Shown: one piece after another, positions 1 through 8,760 of the stretch
Numbering within the stretch: the stretch's first letter is position 1
How the letters are laid out: every line of letters starts with the position of its first letter
DNA from: Duganella fentianensis
Lineage (GTDB): Bacteria; Pseudomonadota; Gammaproteobacteria; Burkholderiales; Burkholderiaceae_D
DNA: 64,000 nucleotides
NCBI RefSeq assembly: GCF_009857835.1
Contig: NZ_WWCL01000001.1
Coordinates: 1,488,001-1,552,000 of the forward strand
Direction: 5' to 3'
Notes under the pieces: generated by a model
The model's input: the letters and a program-made list of their open reading frames with translations, nothing else
The model's database searches: none
What the model was told of the DNA's origin: nothing
Translations under genes and position numbers: made by a program

Positions 1-2
1 GT

Positions 3-1598
3 ACCTCGGTCTACTTCCCGCGCCGCGTGATTCCCATGCTGCCGGAAAAGCTGTCCAACGGCCTGTGCTCGCTGAACCCTGCCGTCGACCGATTGACACT
101 GGTGTGCGATGCCGTGGTAACGGCCAAAGGCGAGATCAAGGCTTACCAGTTCTATCCGGCCGTGATCCATTCGGCGGCCCGCCTGACCTACACGGAAGTG
201 GCCGAGATCCTCGGTAACACCAAGGGCCCGGAAGCGGCGCGCCGTCCGCAGATCGTGCCGCATTTGCTGAATCTGTATGAGGTGTATCACGCGCTGCTGA
301 AGGCGCGTACGGAGCGCGGTGCGATCGATTTCGAGACTACCGAAACCTATATCGTCTGCAACCCGTCCGGCAAGATCGAGAAGATCATTCCCCGTACGCG
401 CAACGATGCGCACAAGCTGATCGAAGAGTGCATGCTGACGGCCAACGTCTGCGCCGCCGATCTGCTGATCCGTCACAAGCATCCGGGTACTTACCGTATC
501 CACGCCAGCCCGACGGTGGAAAAACTCAAGCAGGTACGCACCTTCCTCAAGCAGGTAGGCCTGAACCTGAACGGCGGCGACAAGCCGACGGCCGGCGATT
601 ATGCGGAACTGATGCGGCAGGTGAAAGAGCGTCCCGACGCGTCGCTGCTGCAGACCATGCTGCTGCGCTCCATGCAGCAGGCGGTCTACAGCCCTGACAA
701 TATCGGCCACTTCGGTCTGGCCTATGAAGCGTATGCGCACTTCACCAGCCCGATCCGCCGCTATCCGGACTTGCTGACCCACCGCGCCATCAAGGCTATT
801 TTGCTGGGCAAGAAATACGAGCCGAAAGTGGCCGATACCAGTGTGCTCAACACCAGCGTATCGAACGCCACCCGCAAGCAGCAGGCCAAGGACAAGGCCG
901 AAGGCAAGGAAAAGAAAGCCGCCGACCTGACGGTGTGGGATGCGCTGGGCGTACACTGCTCGGCCAACGAACGCCGCGCCGACGAAGCTTCGCGCGATGT
1001 GGAAGCATGGCTCAAGTGCTACTTCATGCAGGACAAGCTGGGCGAAGAATATACCGGCCTGATTACCGGCGTGACCAGCTTTGGCATCTTCGTCCAGCTC
1101 GATCAGCTGTTCGTCGAAGGCATGGTACACGTCACCGATCTGGGTGCCGATTTCTTCCAGTACGACGATGCGCGCCATGAACTGCGCGGCGAACGCACCG
1201 GCAAGACCTTCCAGCTGACCGACCGCGTGCATGTGCAGGTGGTGCGGGTGGATCTGGAAAGCCGCAAGATCGATCTGCGTCTGGCCGGCCTCGATGCGCC
1301 AGCTGAAAAACCTGTCATGCCATCCAAGGCCGATAAGACCAATCTGCGTCCCGGTCCTAGCGTGCCGGCGGCACGTCCCGGCCCGAAGATAGTGCTCAAG
1401 GCGGCCAGCAAGGCCACTGCTGCACCGGCTGCCAAGGGCAAAGGCAAGGCTGCGCCCAAGCCGGCGAGCAAGCCGGCAACTAAGCCAGCGAGCAGCCGGA
1501 GCAAGGCCAAGAGTGGCCATAAAACACATGCCGGAGCGAGTGCTGCGGCAGCACCCCGGGCAGCCAAAGCTGCCTCAAAAAGTAAGAAGAAGCGATAA
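3..1598 (+). CDS. rnr: Ribonuclease R, C-terminal part (5' end outside window)
   Basis: Processive 3'-5' exoribonuclease of the RNB family that degrades structured RNA and takes part in RNA quality control in the cytoplasm. The reading frame is open from the first bases of the window, so the N-terminal cold-shock domains and part of the RNB domain are missing. What remains shows the second half of the RNB catalytic domain (for example SVYFPRRVIPMLPEKLSNGL at the start and HFTSPIRRYPDLLTHRA in the middle, around residues 250-270 of the visible part), then an S1 RNA-binding domain (YTGLITGVTSFGIFVQL), then a tail of about 100 residues rich in Lys, Ala and Pro. Such basic tails are known in RNase R, but this one is long and of very low complexity. 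The gene is followed after 3 bases by rlmB, an arrangement also known in enterobacteria (rnr-rlmB). Confidence 0.95.
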   Translation, partial: TSVYFPRRVIPMLPEKLSNGLCSLNPAVDRLTLVCDAVVTAKGEIKAYQFYPAVIHSAARLTYTEVAEILGNTKGPEAARRPQIVPHLLNLYEVYHALLKARTERGAIDFETTETYIVCNPSGKIEKIIPRTRNDAHKLIEECMLTANVCAADLLIRHKHPGTYRIHASPTVEKLKQVRTFLKQVGLNLNGGDKPTAGDYAELMRQVKERPDASLLQTMLLRSMQQAVYSPDNIGHFGLAYEAYAHFTSPIRRYPDLLTHRAIKAILLGKKYEPKVADTSVLNTSVSNATRKQQAKDKAEGKEKKAADLTVWDALGVHCSANERRADEASRDVEAWLKCYFMQDKLGEEYTGLITGVTSFGIFVQLDQLFVEGMVHVTDLGADFFQYDDARHELRGERTGKTFQLTDRVHVQVVRVDLESRKIDLRLAGLDAPAEKPVMPSKADKTNLRPGPSVPAARPGPKIVLKAASKATAAPAAKGKGKAAPKPASKPATKPASSRSKAKSGHKTHAGASAAAAPRAAKAASKSKKKR

Positions 1599-1601
1599 AC
1601 A

Positions 1602-2345
1602 ATGAAGAATAAAATGATTTTTGGTTTCCACGCTGTGACCTCGCGTTTGCGTCACGAGGCATCGTCCGTGGAAGAGATTTTTATCGATGCGGGCCGTACC
1701 GACCGCCGCATGCAGGATCTGGTGGCCAACGCCAAGGCCGCCGGTGTGCGTGTGATGCCGGTGGATTCCTCGCGTCTCGACAAGATCGTCGGCACCCGTC
1801 GCCATCAGGGCGTGATCGCGTTTGCCTCGCAACTGTCGCTGGCCCGTAACCTCGACGAGCTGCTCGATGCCATCGACGGCCCGCCACTGCTGCTGGTGCT
1901 GGACGGGATCACCGATCCGCACAATCTGGGCGCCTGCCTGCGCGTGGCCGATGGTGTCGGTGCACACGCAGTGATCGTGCCGAAAGACCGTGCTGTAGGC
2001 CTGAACGCGACGGCCGCCAAAGTGGCCAGCGGCGCAGCCGAAACCGTGCCTTACATTACCGTGACGAATCTGGCCCGTACTCTGCGTGAACTGAAAGACC
2101 GCGGCATCTGGCTGATCGGTACTTCCGACGATGGCGACAAAGGCCTGTACGAAGCCGACTTCACGGGCCCGTGCGCGCTGGTGATGGGTTCGGAAGGCGA
2201 GGGCATGCGCCGCCTGACGCGCGAAACCTGCGATGTGCTGGTGAATATCCCCATGTTCGGTTCGGTCGAAAGTCTCAACGTGTCCGTCGCATCGGGCGTC
2301 TGTCTGTACGAAGCGCGCCGTCAGCGTATGGCACAGGAAGCCTAA
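1602..2345 (+). CDS. rlmB: 23S rRNA (guanosine-2'-O-)-methyltransferase RlmB
   Basis: SpoU-family (SPOUT) methyltransferase of 247 residues that methylates the ribose of G2251 in 23S rRNA in E. coli. An N-terminal substrate-binding domain (residues 1-80, beginning [16 protein letters not shown]) precedes the knotted catalytic domain. All three SpoU motifs are visible: [17 protein letters not shown] near residue 105, [15 protein letters not shown] near 190 and [20 protein letters not shown] near 215. The ATG lies 3 bases after the rnr stop codon, so the two genes are almost certainly cotranscribed. Length matches the family. Confidence 0.95.
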   Translation: MKNKMIFGFHAVTSRLRHEASSVEEIFIDAGRTDRRMQDLVANAKAAGVRVMPVDSSRLDKIVGTRRHQGVIAFASQLSLARNLDELLDAIDGPPLLLVLDGITDPHNLGACLRVADGVGAHAVIVPKDRAVGLNATAAKVASGAAETVPYITVTNLARTLRELKDRGIWLIGTSDDGDKGLYEADFTGPCALVMGSEGEGMRRLTRETCDVLVNIPMFGSVESLNVSVASGVCLYEARRQRMAQEA

Positions 2346-2489
2346 ACTTCCCGTTCTGCCTGCGGCGGCGCTCCAGTGGAGAGGCCGCCGTGTCTCCCCG
2401 CTGCGTCCTCCCCGCTTTTTTCGCCTGTCCAGCAACCTTGCACTGAATACGCTACCATCGTCGTTTCAGTGGTTTTTCCGGCTTTCCCT

Positions 2490-3230
2490 ATGTTCCATCG
2501 TTTGCGCCAAGACATCAACAGCATCATCGAACGCGATCCCGCGGCCCGTAACGCGTGGGAGGTGCTGACCTGCTATCCGGGCCTGCATGCCATTGTCATG
2601 CACCGCTGGGCCTACTGGTGCTGGCATCACGGCATGAAGTGGCTGGGCCGCTTCATCTCCTACCTTGCCCGCATCATCACCGGCATCGAAATCCATCCGG
2701 GCGCGCAGATCGGTCAGCGCGTGTTCATCGACCACGGCTTCGGTGTAGTGATCGGCGAGACTGCCATCGTCGGTGACGACTGCACCATCTATCAGGGCGT
2801 GACCTTGGGCGGCACTTCGCTGCACACGGGCGCCAAGCGCCATCCCACGCTGGAGCGCGGCGTCATCGTCGGTGCCGGTGCGCAGGTGCTCGGTGCTTTC
2901 ACAGTGGGCGAATATGCCAAGGTGGGCTCGAATGCCGTACTGCTCAAGCCTGTGCCGGCCGGTGCTACGGCCGTGGGCAATCCGGCCCACATCGTGCAGA
3001 AGGAAACCAATCTGAGTGCCACCGCCCAGCTGTTCAGCGCATACGGCGTGACGCCGAATGGCGATGATCCGCTCAGCAAGGCGCTGCATGGCCTGATCAA
3101 TCACGCCGTCACGCAGGAGCAGCAGATCGAGCGCATACTGGCCACGCTGAAGGCGGCCGGCCTGCACTGTCAGGGTCTGGCCGAATGTGATAAATTGAAT
3201 TCCGATCAACTCAACAAGCTGGTGGAATAA
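2490..3230 (+). CDS. cysE: Serine O-acetyltransferase
   Basis: Acetylates L-serine with acetyl-CoA, the first step of cysteine synthesis. The protein starts MFHRLRQDINSIIERDPAAR and is 246 residues long, the short form found in many betaproteobacteria and Gram-positives. After a helical N-terminal part (1-65) comes the left-handed beta-helix of hexapeptide repeats (GIEIHPGAQIGQRVFIDHG, then VVIGETAIVGDDCTIYQGVT), with the catalytic-region His residues in IDHGFGVVIGETA, and the acetyl-CoA-binding GNPAHIV near 180. The open frame runs further upstream to about 2376, but homology begins at the ATG at 2490; no strong ribosome-binding site is seen. About 140 bases separate it from rlmB and only 10 from the next gene. 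Confidence 0.93.
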   Translation: MFHRLRQDINSIIERDPAARNAWEVLTCYPGLHAIVMHRWAYWCWHHGMKWLGRFISYLARIITGIEIHPGAQIGQRVFIDHGFGVVIGETAIVGDDCTIYQGVTLGGTSLHTGAKRHPTLERGVIVGAGAQVLGAFTVGEYAKVGSNAVLLKPVPAGATAVGNPAHIVQKETNLSATAQLFSAYGVTPNGDDPLSKALHGLINHAVTQEQQIERILATLKAAGLHCQGLAECDKLNSDQLNKLVE

Positions 3231-3240
3231 GGGAGTATGG

Positions 3241-3918
3241 ATGGAATTGTCGCCTGACGGGGTGGAACTGCTGGACCCCTACGAAATCCGTGTGCTGGCT
3301 GTGCTGGCCGAAAAAGAAGCGCTGACGCCGGATAACTATCCGCTGTCGCTGAACGCGCTGGTGAATGGCTGTAACCAGCTATCCAGCCGCGATCCGGTGA
3401 TGTCGCTATCGGAAGAGATGGTGGCGGAAGTGCTGCAGCGGCTGATGCAGGCCAAGTATGTGAACGGCATTACGCAGGCCGGCGCGCGCGTGACCAAGTA
3501 CGAACACCGTATGCGCATCAAGTGGTCGCTGGAACAGGACAAGCTGGCCGTGCTGACCATGCTGATGCTGCGCGGTCTGCAGACGGCCGGCGAGATCCGC
3601 AACCGCAGCGGGCGCCTGCACGAATTCAAGAGCGTGGCCGATGTGGAACAGGCACTGCAGTTCCTGATCGATAAATATCCGCCGCTGGTGTCGCGCCTGC
3701 CGCTGGCACCCGGCACCAAGGAGCCGCGCTACGGCCATCTGCTGGCTGGCGAAGCTGCGCTGGCGCGCGAAGAAACGGCGGCCAGTCTTGGTGGTTCGGT
3801 CAGCACGGGCGGGCAGGGCAGCCGCGTGGCCGCGCTCGAGCAGGAAGTGCAGCAACTACGCCAGCAGTTCGACGAGCTGAGTGCGCAGTTTGCCGAGTTC
3901 CGCCGCCAGTTCGAATAG
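3241..3918 (+). CDS. YceH-family (DUF480) protein
   Basis: Member of the UPF0502/YceH family, soluble proteins with two winged-helix domains and no settled function. The 225-residue product shows the family opening LDPYEIRVLAVLAEKEALTPDNYPLSLNAL and the motif CNQLSSRDPVM near residue 45; the second winged helix follows around 95-165 (LTMLMLRGLQTAGEIRNRSGRL). The last 35 residues form a predicted coiled coil (VAALEQEVQQLRQQFDELSAQ), usual for the family. A GGGAG sequence 5 bases before the ATG at 3241 favours this start over the ATG at 3237. It follows cysE by 10 bases, so probable cotranscription. Confidence 0.88.
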   Translation: MELSPDGVELLDPYEIRVLAVLAEKEALTPDNYPLSLNALVNGCNQLSSRDPVMSLSEEMVAEVLQRLMQAKYVNGITQAGARVTKYEHRMRIKWSLEQDKLAVLTMLMLRGLQTAGEIRNRSGRLHEFKSVADVEQALQFLIDKYPPLVSRLPLAPGTKEPRYGHLLAGEAALAREETAASLGGSVSTGGQGSRVAALEQEVQQLRQQFDELSAQFAEFRRQFE

Positions 3919-3923
3919 CCTCT

Positions 3924-4364
3924 TCAATGGATGGACAGCACGGCGCGCACGCTGCTGTCCAGCGCCTCACGGTCGATATAGCCTATCAGGCTGGCATCGG
4001 CCGCCACCAGTTTTTTCACCGCTTCGCTATCGCCCACGGCAACGGGCGGTTGCGCCCGTCCCGTAAATAGCATGCGCGCCCAGTGGGCATTCATCTGCGC
4101 CGGTCCCTTGCCGGTGGTCTTGCGGTAGAAGCTATCGCGTATGCTGGCGCCTTCGCTCTGGTCCAGTGGTGTGGCCTTGCTGCCGTTGGGGAAGTCGTTA
4201 TTCTTGCCGAGAAAAAGATCGACAGCCTGTTCGTTACTCAGGGTGCGCACGGGATTTTTCGCCGAGACGATGACGATGATTTCTGCGTGCAGAGGCAAAG
4301 GTAGGGCCAGCAGCAATGACAGCGGCAGGAGCAGGCGGGCGAGCAGGGTAGGCAGGGTTCTCAT
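3924..4364 (-). CDS. Small PstS-like periplasmic protein (paralogue of the 32857 gene)
   Basis: Secreted protein of about 146 residues resembling half of a phosphate-type periplasmic binding protein; such genes are annotated as phosphate ABC transporter substrate-binding proteins, but no ABC permease or ATPase lies nearby, so real phosphate uptake is unlikely. A signal peptide (MRTLPTLLARLLLPLSLLLA, cleavage after LHA) is followed by IIVIVSAKNPVRTLSNEQAVDLF, LDQSEGASIRDSFYRKTTGK and an IGYIDREALDSSV ending. The start MRTLP at 4364 is preferred; an upstream in-frame ATG at 4385 would overlap the preceding porin gene by 11 bases. Last gene of a three-gene operon (6278 to 3924). The same porin plus PstS-like pair recurs at 31806-33264. 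Confidence 0.8.
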   Translation of the reverse strand: MRTLPTLLARLLLPLSLLLALPLPLHAEIIVIVSAKNPVRTLSNEQAVDLFLGKNNDFPNGSKATPLDQSEGASIRDSFYRKTTGKGPAQMNAHWARMLFTGRAQPPVAVGDSEAVKKLVAADASLIGYIDREALDSSVRAVLSIH

Positions 4365-4374
4365 GGCGGCCACC

Positions 4375-5499
4375 CTAGAACACAAAATCCGTCAGCACGC
4401 TGACGACGTTGACCTTGCCGCCTGCCCTGGTGCCGGGCGCGACGTTCTGCAGGGTGCCGAAAGAATGGTCGTTGAGGCGTATATGATCCCACTGGAATTT
4501 CACATCGACGTTGCGATGCACGTCCCAGCGCACCCCGGCCGCATAGGTGTGCTGGCCTACGGGCGCCTGCCCCGTATCGGAAATGGGGCGTAACTCGGAG
4601 AGTGTGAGGTAGGGCGTAAAGTCGCCCACCCGTACGCCGCCGTTCAGATACCAGGCGGCGCGGGTGATCTTGAGATTGCTGGCATTGTAGTTGATGGCCT
4701 TGACCCATTCGGCCGAGGCAAACCACGGCCCCGGATCCCACGCCACTCCCAGCGACATGAATTTGCCCAGCGGCGGATTCTGGTTATCCACGCGGCGCTG
4801 CTGGTAGGCCGCATGCACGGTGAGCGGTCCCTGCTCGAAGCGTTCGAAGATCCCCGCCACATCAGTCGAATGGACGTTGACGGAGCGGGTGTTGGTGACG
4901 GTGCGCTTACCGTACAGCACCGAGACAGTGTTGACGAAGTCGCGGTTGCTGTAGCGGTAGGTGGCATCGATGCCGTCGCTGTCGCGCAGTACCAGCAGAC
5001 GATAGACTTCAGTGGGCGGACGCGCCGTGATATTGCTGTAGCCTATCTTGCGCGAATCGGAAGCGATGAAGCTGTCCAGTGCGATACGGCCGACCCGCAG
5101 GCCGAGCGCGGGCGTTAGGGCATAGCGCAGATAAGCCCAGTTGACCATGGGTGTGTAGGTGCCGTCCCAGCGGTATTCGCTCACCACTTGCAGCACGGCC
5201 GACAGGTTGGGGTTCAGATTGGCCGTCAGCTGCAGACCCAGCCGGCTATCCACATCATTGGACCATTCGTGGCTGCGCCCCGTACCTTTGGGCTGCAGAT
5301 TGTCGAACACGAAGTCGGCACCGCGTTCGCTGGAACGGGCAAAGCCCAGCGTGCCGAAACCGTTGAGTGCCAGCGCGGCCGGCGCTACCTGCATGGAGGG
5401 GCTGGCGCTGCTGGCCAGCAGCCCTTCCTCGGCGCGGCTGCTCGCGGCCAGCGGCAGGAGCAAGGCGAGTGCGGCCAGACGGGCAGAATGGGCAGTCAT
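4375..5499 (-). CDS. Outer-membrane beta-barrel (porin-like) protein
   Basis: Exported protein of 374 residues with a signal peptide (MTAHSARLAALALLLPLAAS, cut after SRA), then NGFGTLGFARSSERGADFVF, many alternating hydrophobic/polar strands and a C-terminal phenylalanine (VLTDFVF), the mark of outer-membrane barrels. Conserved stretches such as LRVGRIALDSFIASDSRKIGY and RPPTEVYRLLVLRDSDGIDA also occur, diverged, in the product of the 31806 gene, so the two are paralogues. The start codon overlaps the stop of the preceding solute-binding gene by 4 bases (ATGA), which implies translational coupling. Substrate unknown. Confidence 0.82.
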   Translation of the reverse strand: MTAHSARLAALALLLPLAASSRAEEGLLASSASPSMQVAPAALALNGFGTLGFARSSERGADFVFDNLQPKGTGRSHEWSNDVDSRLGLQLTANLNPNLSAVLQVVSEYRWDGTYTPMVNWAYLRYALTPALGLRVGRIALDSFIASDSRKIGYSNITARPPTEVYRLLVLRDSDGIDATYRYSNRDFVNTVSVLYGKRTVTNTRSVNVHSTDVAGIFERFEQGPLTVHAAYQQRRVDNQNPPLGKFMSLGVAWDPGPWFASAEWVKAINYNASNLKITRAAWYLNGGVRVGDFTPYLTLSELRPISDTGQAPVGQHTYAAGVRWDVHRNVDVKFQWDHIRLNDHSFGTLQNVAPGTRAGGKVNVVSVLTDFVF

Positions 5500-6278
5500 T
5501 GTAGATAGCGCTCCAGCAAGGTCTCGAAGGTGTGGGTCTTTTCCTGGCGCTCCAGCCCGGCATTGAGCTTCTGCAGCAGACTGGCCGCTTGCGGGCTATC
5601 CGCAGCCACGCCGAAATACAGTTCCTGGGTGGCCGCGCCCGGCAGTGTCTGCTGAACCAGGGTGCCATCGACCAGCATGCCGCGCAATTTTGGGTTGACC
5701 AGATACTGTCCGGCCATGGTTTCGCGGCTGGAAATGAACAGGTCGCAGCGGCCCAGATGCAGCTTGTTGATCAGCTGCTCGTAGCCTATGGTGGTGCCGC
5801 GATCGACGCTGCTGGTGCTGATGCCATAGGCTTCGAAGCGGTAGCCGCCCATGCCGCACACATGGTAGTTCTTCAGGTCGGCCAGTCTGGCCAGCTTGAT
5901 ACCGGCCGGACGGGCGCGGCGCGAGGTGTAGTACACATTGTGCAGGGTGTAGTAGGGCGCGCTGGTCTGCAGCGCATTCGAAACACCATCGCTGGCGCTG
6001 ATGTTGACGGCGATCTGGATTTGCTGGCTGGCCACTTGTGCCACGCAGCGCGCCCACGGCAGCAGCTGGACTTCGATCTGCCAGCCATGCCGTTCGGCGA
6101 TGCGGCGCAGCAGGTCTACGCTGGCGCCGGTAATGTGTGCGCTCTTGCGGCCCTCGATGCGCTCGGCGTAGACAAACGGTGGCATTTCGGCCTGATCGGC
6201 GCAGGCGCGCACCAGTTCCGCATGTGCCGGTAGCTGGAACAGGACCAGACAGAATGCTGTCAGGATGGGTAGCCGCAT
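5496..6278 (-). CDS. Periplasmic solute-binding protein, SBP_bac_3-like
   Basis: A 260-residue exported protein: signal peptide MRLPILTAFCLVLFQLPAHA, then a two-lobed extracellular solute-binding domain of the amino-acid type (family 3). Visible landmarks are ASVDLLRRIAERHGWQIEVQ near residue 52 and the hinge region LADLKNYHVCGMGGYRFEAY near 130. No ABC permease is adjacent; instead a porin-like and a PstS-like gene follow in one operon. Stand-alone proteins of this class often act as ligand sensors or in poorly understood uptake, so a transport role is only inferred. First gene of the operon. Confidence 0.8.
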   Translation of the reverse strand: MRLPILTAFCLVLFQLPAHAELVRACADQAEMPPFVYAERIEGRKSAHITGASVDLLRRIAERHGWQIEVQLLPWARCVAQVASQQIQIAVNISASDGVSNALQTSAPYYTLHNVYYTSRRARPAGIKLARLADLKNYHVCGMGGYRFEAYGISTSSVDRGTTIGYEQLINKLHLGRCDLFISSRETMAGQYLVNPKLRGMLVDGTLVQQTLPGAATQELYFGVAADSPQAASLLQKLNAGLERQEKTHTFETLLERYLQ

Positions 6279-6436
6279 ACGACTTTTTTGTCAGAAGAAC
6301 GATGTTGCGATCATTCTAACAAGAATGGCTTGCTTAGAAGAACTTTCTACGCAATCTGTTGCTTAATCGGGCGAGTTGGCCGTAGGCGGGGAGTGCAGCG
6401 GTGGCGCGGCAGCATAGTCCACCACCGCTGCAGGGC

Positions 6437-7390
6437 TTACACTTCCTCGCGGCGCTGGCGCATGCGCACGGCGATGGCCAGCATGACGAGGCCGGCGACG
6501 GCGCCCAGCCAGACCGATGCTCCCGTCAGCGTATGCCAGGAAGCGTAGTAGGCCGATTCCAGCGGCGGCAGGTGCTGCGCGCTGAGATGCTGCTGTACAT
6601 TGTGCGCCTCGAAGCCCATCCAGCTGCCCGGTATTGCGCCCAGCAGTATGCGGTTGGTGACGTTGGCCGTGAACCAGCCCGCATCCAGCCCCAGATGCAG
6701 CATGCGGTCGGCCCACATCAGCAGCAGCGAGGTGATGACGGGCGTGCCGACGGCCCACAGGAACACTTTGGAGCGGGCCATGCTCGACACCATCAGCAGC
6801 CAGCCCACGGTGGGCAGGGCCCACAGGATGTACACGGGCAGCAGCGACAGCAGGCGCAGCGGCGACAGATACAGGTCGGGGTTGAGCAGCAGGCCGCCGA
6901 ACAGATTGGTGCCGTGACTGAGTAGCAGCCCGCAGCCCGTTACCAGTATCGTCAGAGCCAGCACGATGGCCACCAGTATGGTGATCAGTGGCGCTACTAC
7001 CAGCGCAAGGATGGCTTTCGAGGCCACGGTGGCAGTATCGGATACCGGCAGCGACTTCCAGAACAGCAGGCTGCGGTCGCGCCGTTCGTCATGCAGAGCG
7101 CCCAGACAGTAGAAAAACACGAGCAGACTGAGCAAGGCTAGCACGGGCAGGGCGGCCATGATGTAGCCTTGCGCGATGGTCTCTATCATCACTGCGCGGG
7201 CCTTGCCTTCGATGGTGATGGTGCCGATCGAGAAGGTTTCCTGCGCTTCGGCGAAGCTGGCATCTTTGCCGAGCAAAATAGAGGTGATGGCCAGTATCGC
7301 CACCACGGCGGCCACCACGATAGGTGTCCACAGCAGCATGCCTTTGTTTTCCCACATTTCGCGTTTGAGTAGCCATTTCATGGTGTTCAT
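6437..7390 (-). CDS. ABC-2 type transporter permease
   Basis: Integral membrane protein of 317 residues with about six hydrophobic segments: residues 22-42 (LWTPIVVAAVVAILAITSIL), 74-95, 118-150 (a long VVAPLITILVAIVLALTILV stretch), 170-195, 205-230 and 285-305. It starts MNTMKWLLKREMWENKGMLL, typical of YtrC/YtrD-like ABC-2 permeases. Its start codon overlaps the stop of the ATPase gene (ATGA), and a YtrA-type GntR regulator heads the same operon. In the Bacillus ytr system such operons respond to cell-wall-active compounds; here the substrate is unknown. Confidence 0.88.
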   Translation of the reverse strand: MNTMKWLLKREMWENKGMLLWTPIVVAAVVAILAITSILLGKDASFAEAQETFSIGTITIEGKARAVMIETIAQGYIMAALPVLALLSLLVFFYCLGALHDERRDRSLLFWKSLPVSDTATVASKAILALVVAPLITILVAIVLALTILVTGCGLLLSHGTNLFGGLLLNPDLYLSPLRLLSLLPVYILWALPTVGWLLMVSSMARSKVFLWAVGTPVITSLLLMWADRMLHLGLDAGWFTANVTNRILLGAIPGSWMGFEAHNVQQHLSAQHLPPLESAYYASWHTLTGASVWLGAVAGLVMLAIAVRMRQRREEV

Positions 7391-8244
7391 GCGTAAGTTC
7401 CTTTCATGGTGGCGACGAACAGATCGGCCAGTGCCGGTGTGCGCAGTTCGCCCAGATTGGCCAGCTGTGCGCGTGGTACGCCATCGAACAGCATGATGCT
7501 TTTGCCGAATACGGCGCGCTGGTGGATGGGCTGCAGTGCCTGTGCAGCGGGGATGCTGGCTGCTTCCACCATCACTTCCGTGAAGCGCTCGCTGACTTCG
7601 TCCATCGAGGCGGACAGTTCGATCTTGCCGTCACGGATGAACATCAGATCGCTGAGGATGTGCTCGACTTCCTCGATCTGGTGGGTGGTGATCAGGATGG
7701 TCTTGTTCTCGTCGAAGTAGTCCTCCAGCAGATGCTGGTAGAACTGCTTGCGGTACAGGATGTCCAGCCCCAGCGTGGGTTCGTCCAGTACCAGCAGGCG
7801 CGCGTCGATGGCCATCACCAGCGCCAGATGCAGTTGCACCACCATGCCTTTGGACATGGCTTTGACCTTCATCTCGGGATCGAGCTTGGTCTGGGCCAGA
7901 TATTTTTCCGCCTTGCTGCGGTCGAAGCGCGGATGCACGCCTTCGACGAAATCCAGCGCCTGCTTTACCTTCAGCCACTTGGGCAGGATGGCCACGTCGG
8001 CGATGAAGCACACGTCGTTCATCAGCGCGTCGCGCTGCTGGCGCGGGTCCATGCCTAGCACCGACAGTTCGCCTTCGAAGCGGGTCAGGCCGAGGATGGC
8101 TTTCAGCGTGGTGGTCTTGCCGGAACCGTTAGGACCGATCAGGCCGACGATGCGGCCCGCTTCGATGCTGAAGCTGAGGTTGTCGATGGCGGCGCGCTTG
8201 CCATACTGCTTGCGCAGGCCGCTGGCAGTGATGATGGCACTCAT
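7387..8244 (-). CDS. ABC transporter ATP-binding protein
   Basis: Cytoplasmic ATPase of 285 residues. Walker A GPNGSGKTT (near residue 37), Q-loop region, Walker B LLVLDEPT (near 150), and the H-loop ITTHQ (near 185) are all present. The signature is AMSKGMVVQLHLAL in place of LSGGQ, a degenerate form common in the YtrB/CcmA-like group. Pairs with the permease encoded 4 bases into its own stop codon and follows the GntR gene with another ATGA overlap, so the three genes form a tightly coupled operon. Confidence 0.92.
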   Translation of the reverse strand: MSAIITASGLRKQYGKRAAIDNLSFSIEAGRIVGLIGPNGSGKTTTLKAILGLTRFEGELSVLGMDPRQQRDALMNDVCFIADVAILPKWLKVKQALDFVEGVHPRFDRSKAEKYLAQTKLDPEMKVKAMSKGMVVQLHLALVMAIDARLLVLDEPTLGLDILYRKQFYQHLLEDYFDENKTILITTHQIEEVEHILSDLMFIRDGKIELSASMDEVSERFTEVMVEAASIPAAQALQPIHQRAVFGKSIMLFDGVPRAQLANLGELRTPALADLFVATMKGTYA

Positions 8245-8618
8245 GATGCTGCTCCCGTGCCCGCTGCCGGTGCGCTGAGCAGGGCGGCAACATCCAGACC
8301 CAGCCGGCGGATGCGTTCCAGCATGGCAGGCCAGTCTTCGCGCAGGAAGCGTTCACGTTCCGTGGCCAGCAATTTGTCGCGGGCGCCTTCAGTCACATAC
8401 ATACCTAGTCCCCTTCTTTTTTCTACCAGCGTTTCGTCTACCAGTTCCTGGTAGGCGCGTGAAACCGTAATCGGGTTGAGTTGATATTCGGCGGCGATCT
8501 GCCGTACCGAGGGCAGGGCGTCGCCCGGCTTGAGTACGCCGTCCAGCATCATGCCTACAACCCGCTCCTTGAGTTGCCGATAAATCGGCGCATTGTCATT
8601 CCAGCCTATCGCAGACAT
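8241..8618 (-). CDS. GntR-family regulator, YtrA subfamily
   Basis: Small repressor of 125 residues: a winged helix (residues 8-75, PIYRQLKERVVGMMLDGVL then LPSVRQIAAEYQLNPITVSR) and a short helical C-terminal dimerisation part, the architecture of YtrA. It heads the operon with the ABC genes and probably represses it through the inverted repeat at 8653-8674 just upstream. An AGGGG sequence lies about 10 bases before the ATG. Confidence 0.9.
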   Translation of the reverse strand: MSAIGWNDNAPIYRQLKERVVGMMLDGVLKPGDALPSVRQIAAEYQLNPITVSRAYQELVDETLVEKRRGLGMYVTEGARDKLLATERERFLREDWPAMLERIRRLGLDVAALLSAPAAGTGAAS

Positions 8619-8652
8619 ACATGTAGTCCCCTTGCTGTGTGTTGATGGAGTG

Positions 8653-8674
8653 GTGTTGTAGTGAACTATAACAC
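8653..8674. promoter_or_regulatory. Inverted repeat, likely operator of the GntR/ABC operon
   Basis: GTGTTGTAG-TGAA-CTATAACAC: 8 of 9 pairs match around a 4-base spacer, in the AT-rich region 35 bases upstream of the GntR start. YtrA-type regulators bind repeats of the form GTGTA/GTGTT...AACAC, so autoregulation is likely. Confidence 0.65.
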
Positions 8675-8760
8675 TAGATTTTGAATTTGCAAGTATTTTT
8701 TACAAGTGCATGGTGCTGCCTGTGGCGCTGGCATAATGGCGGCACGATAGACTCACCGGA

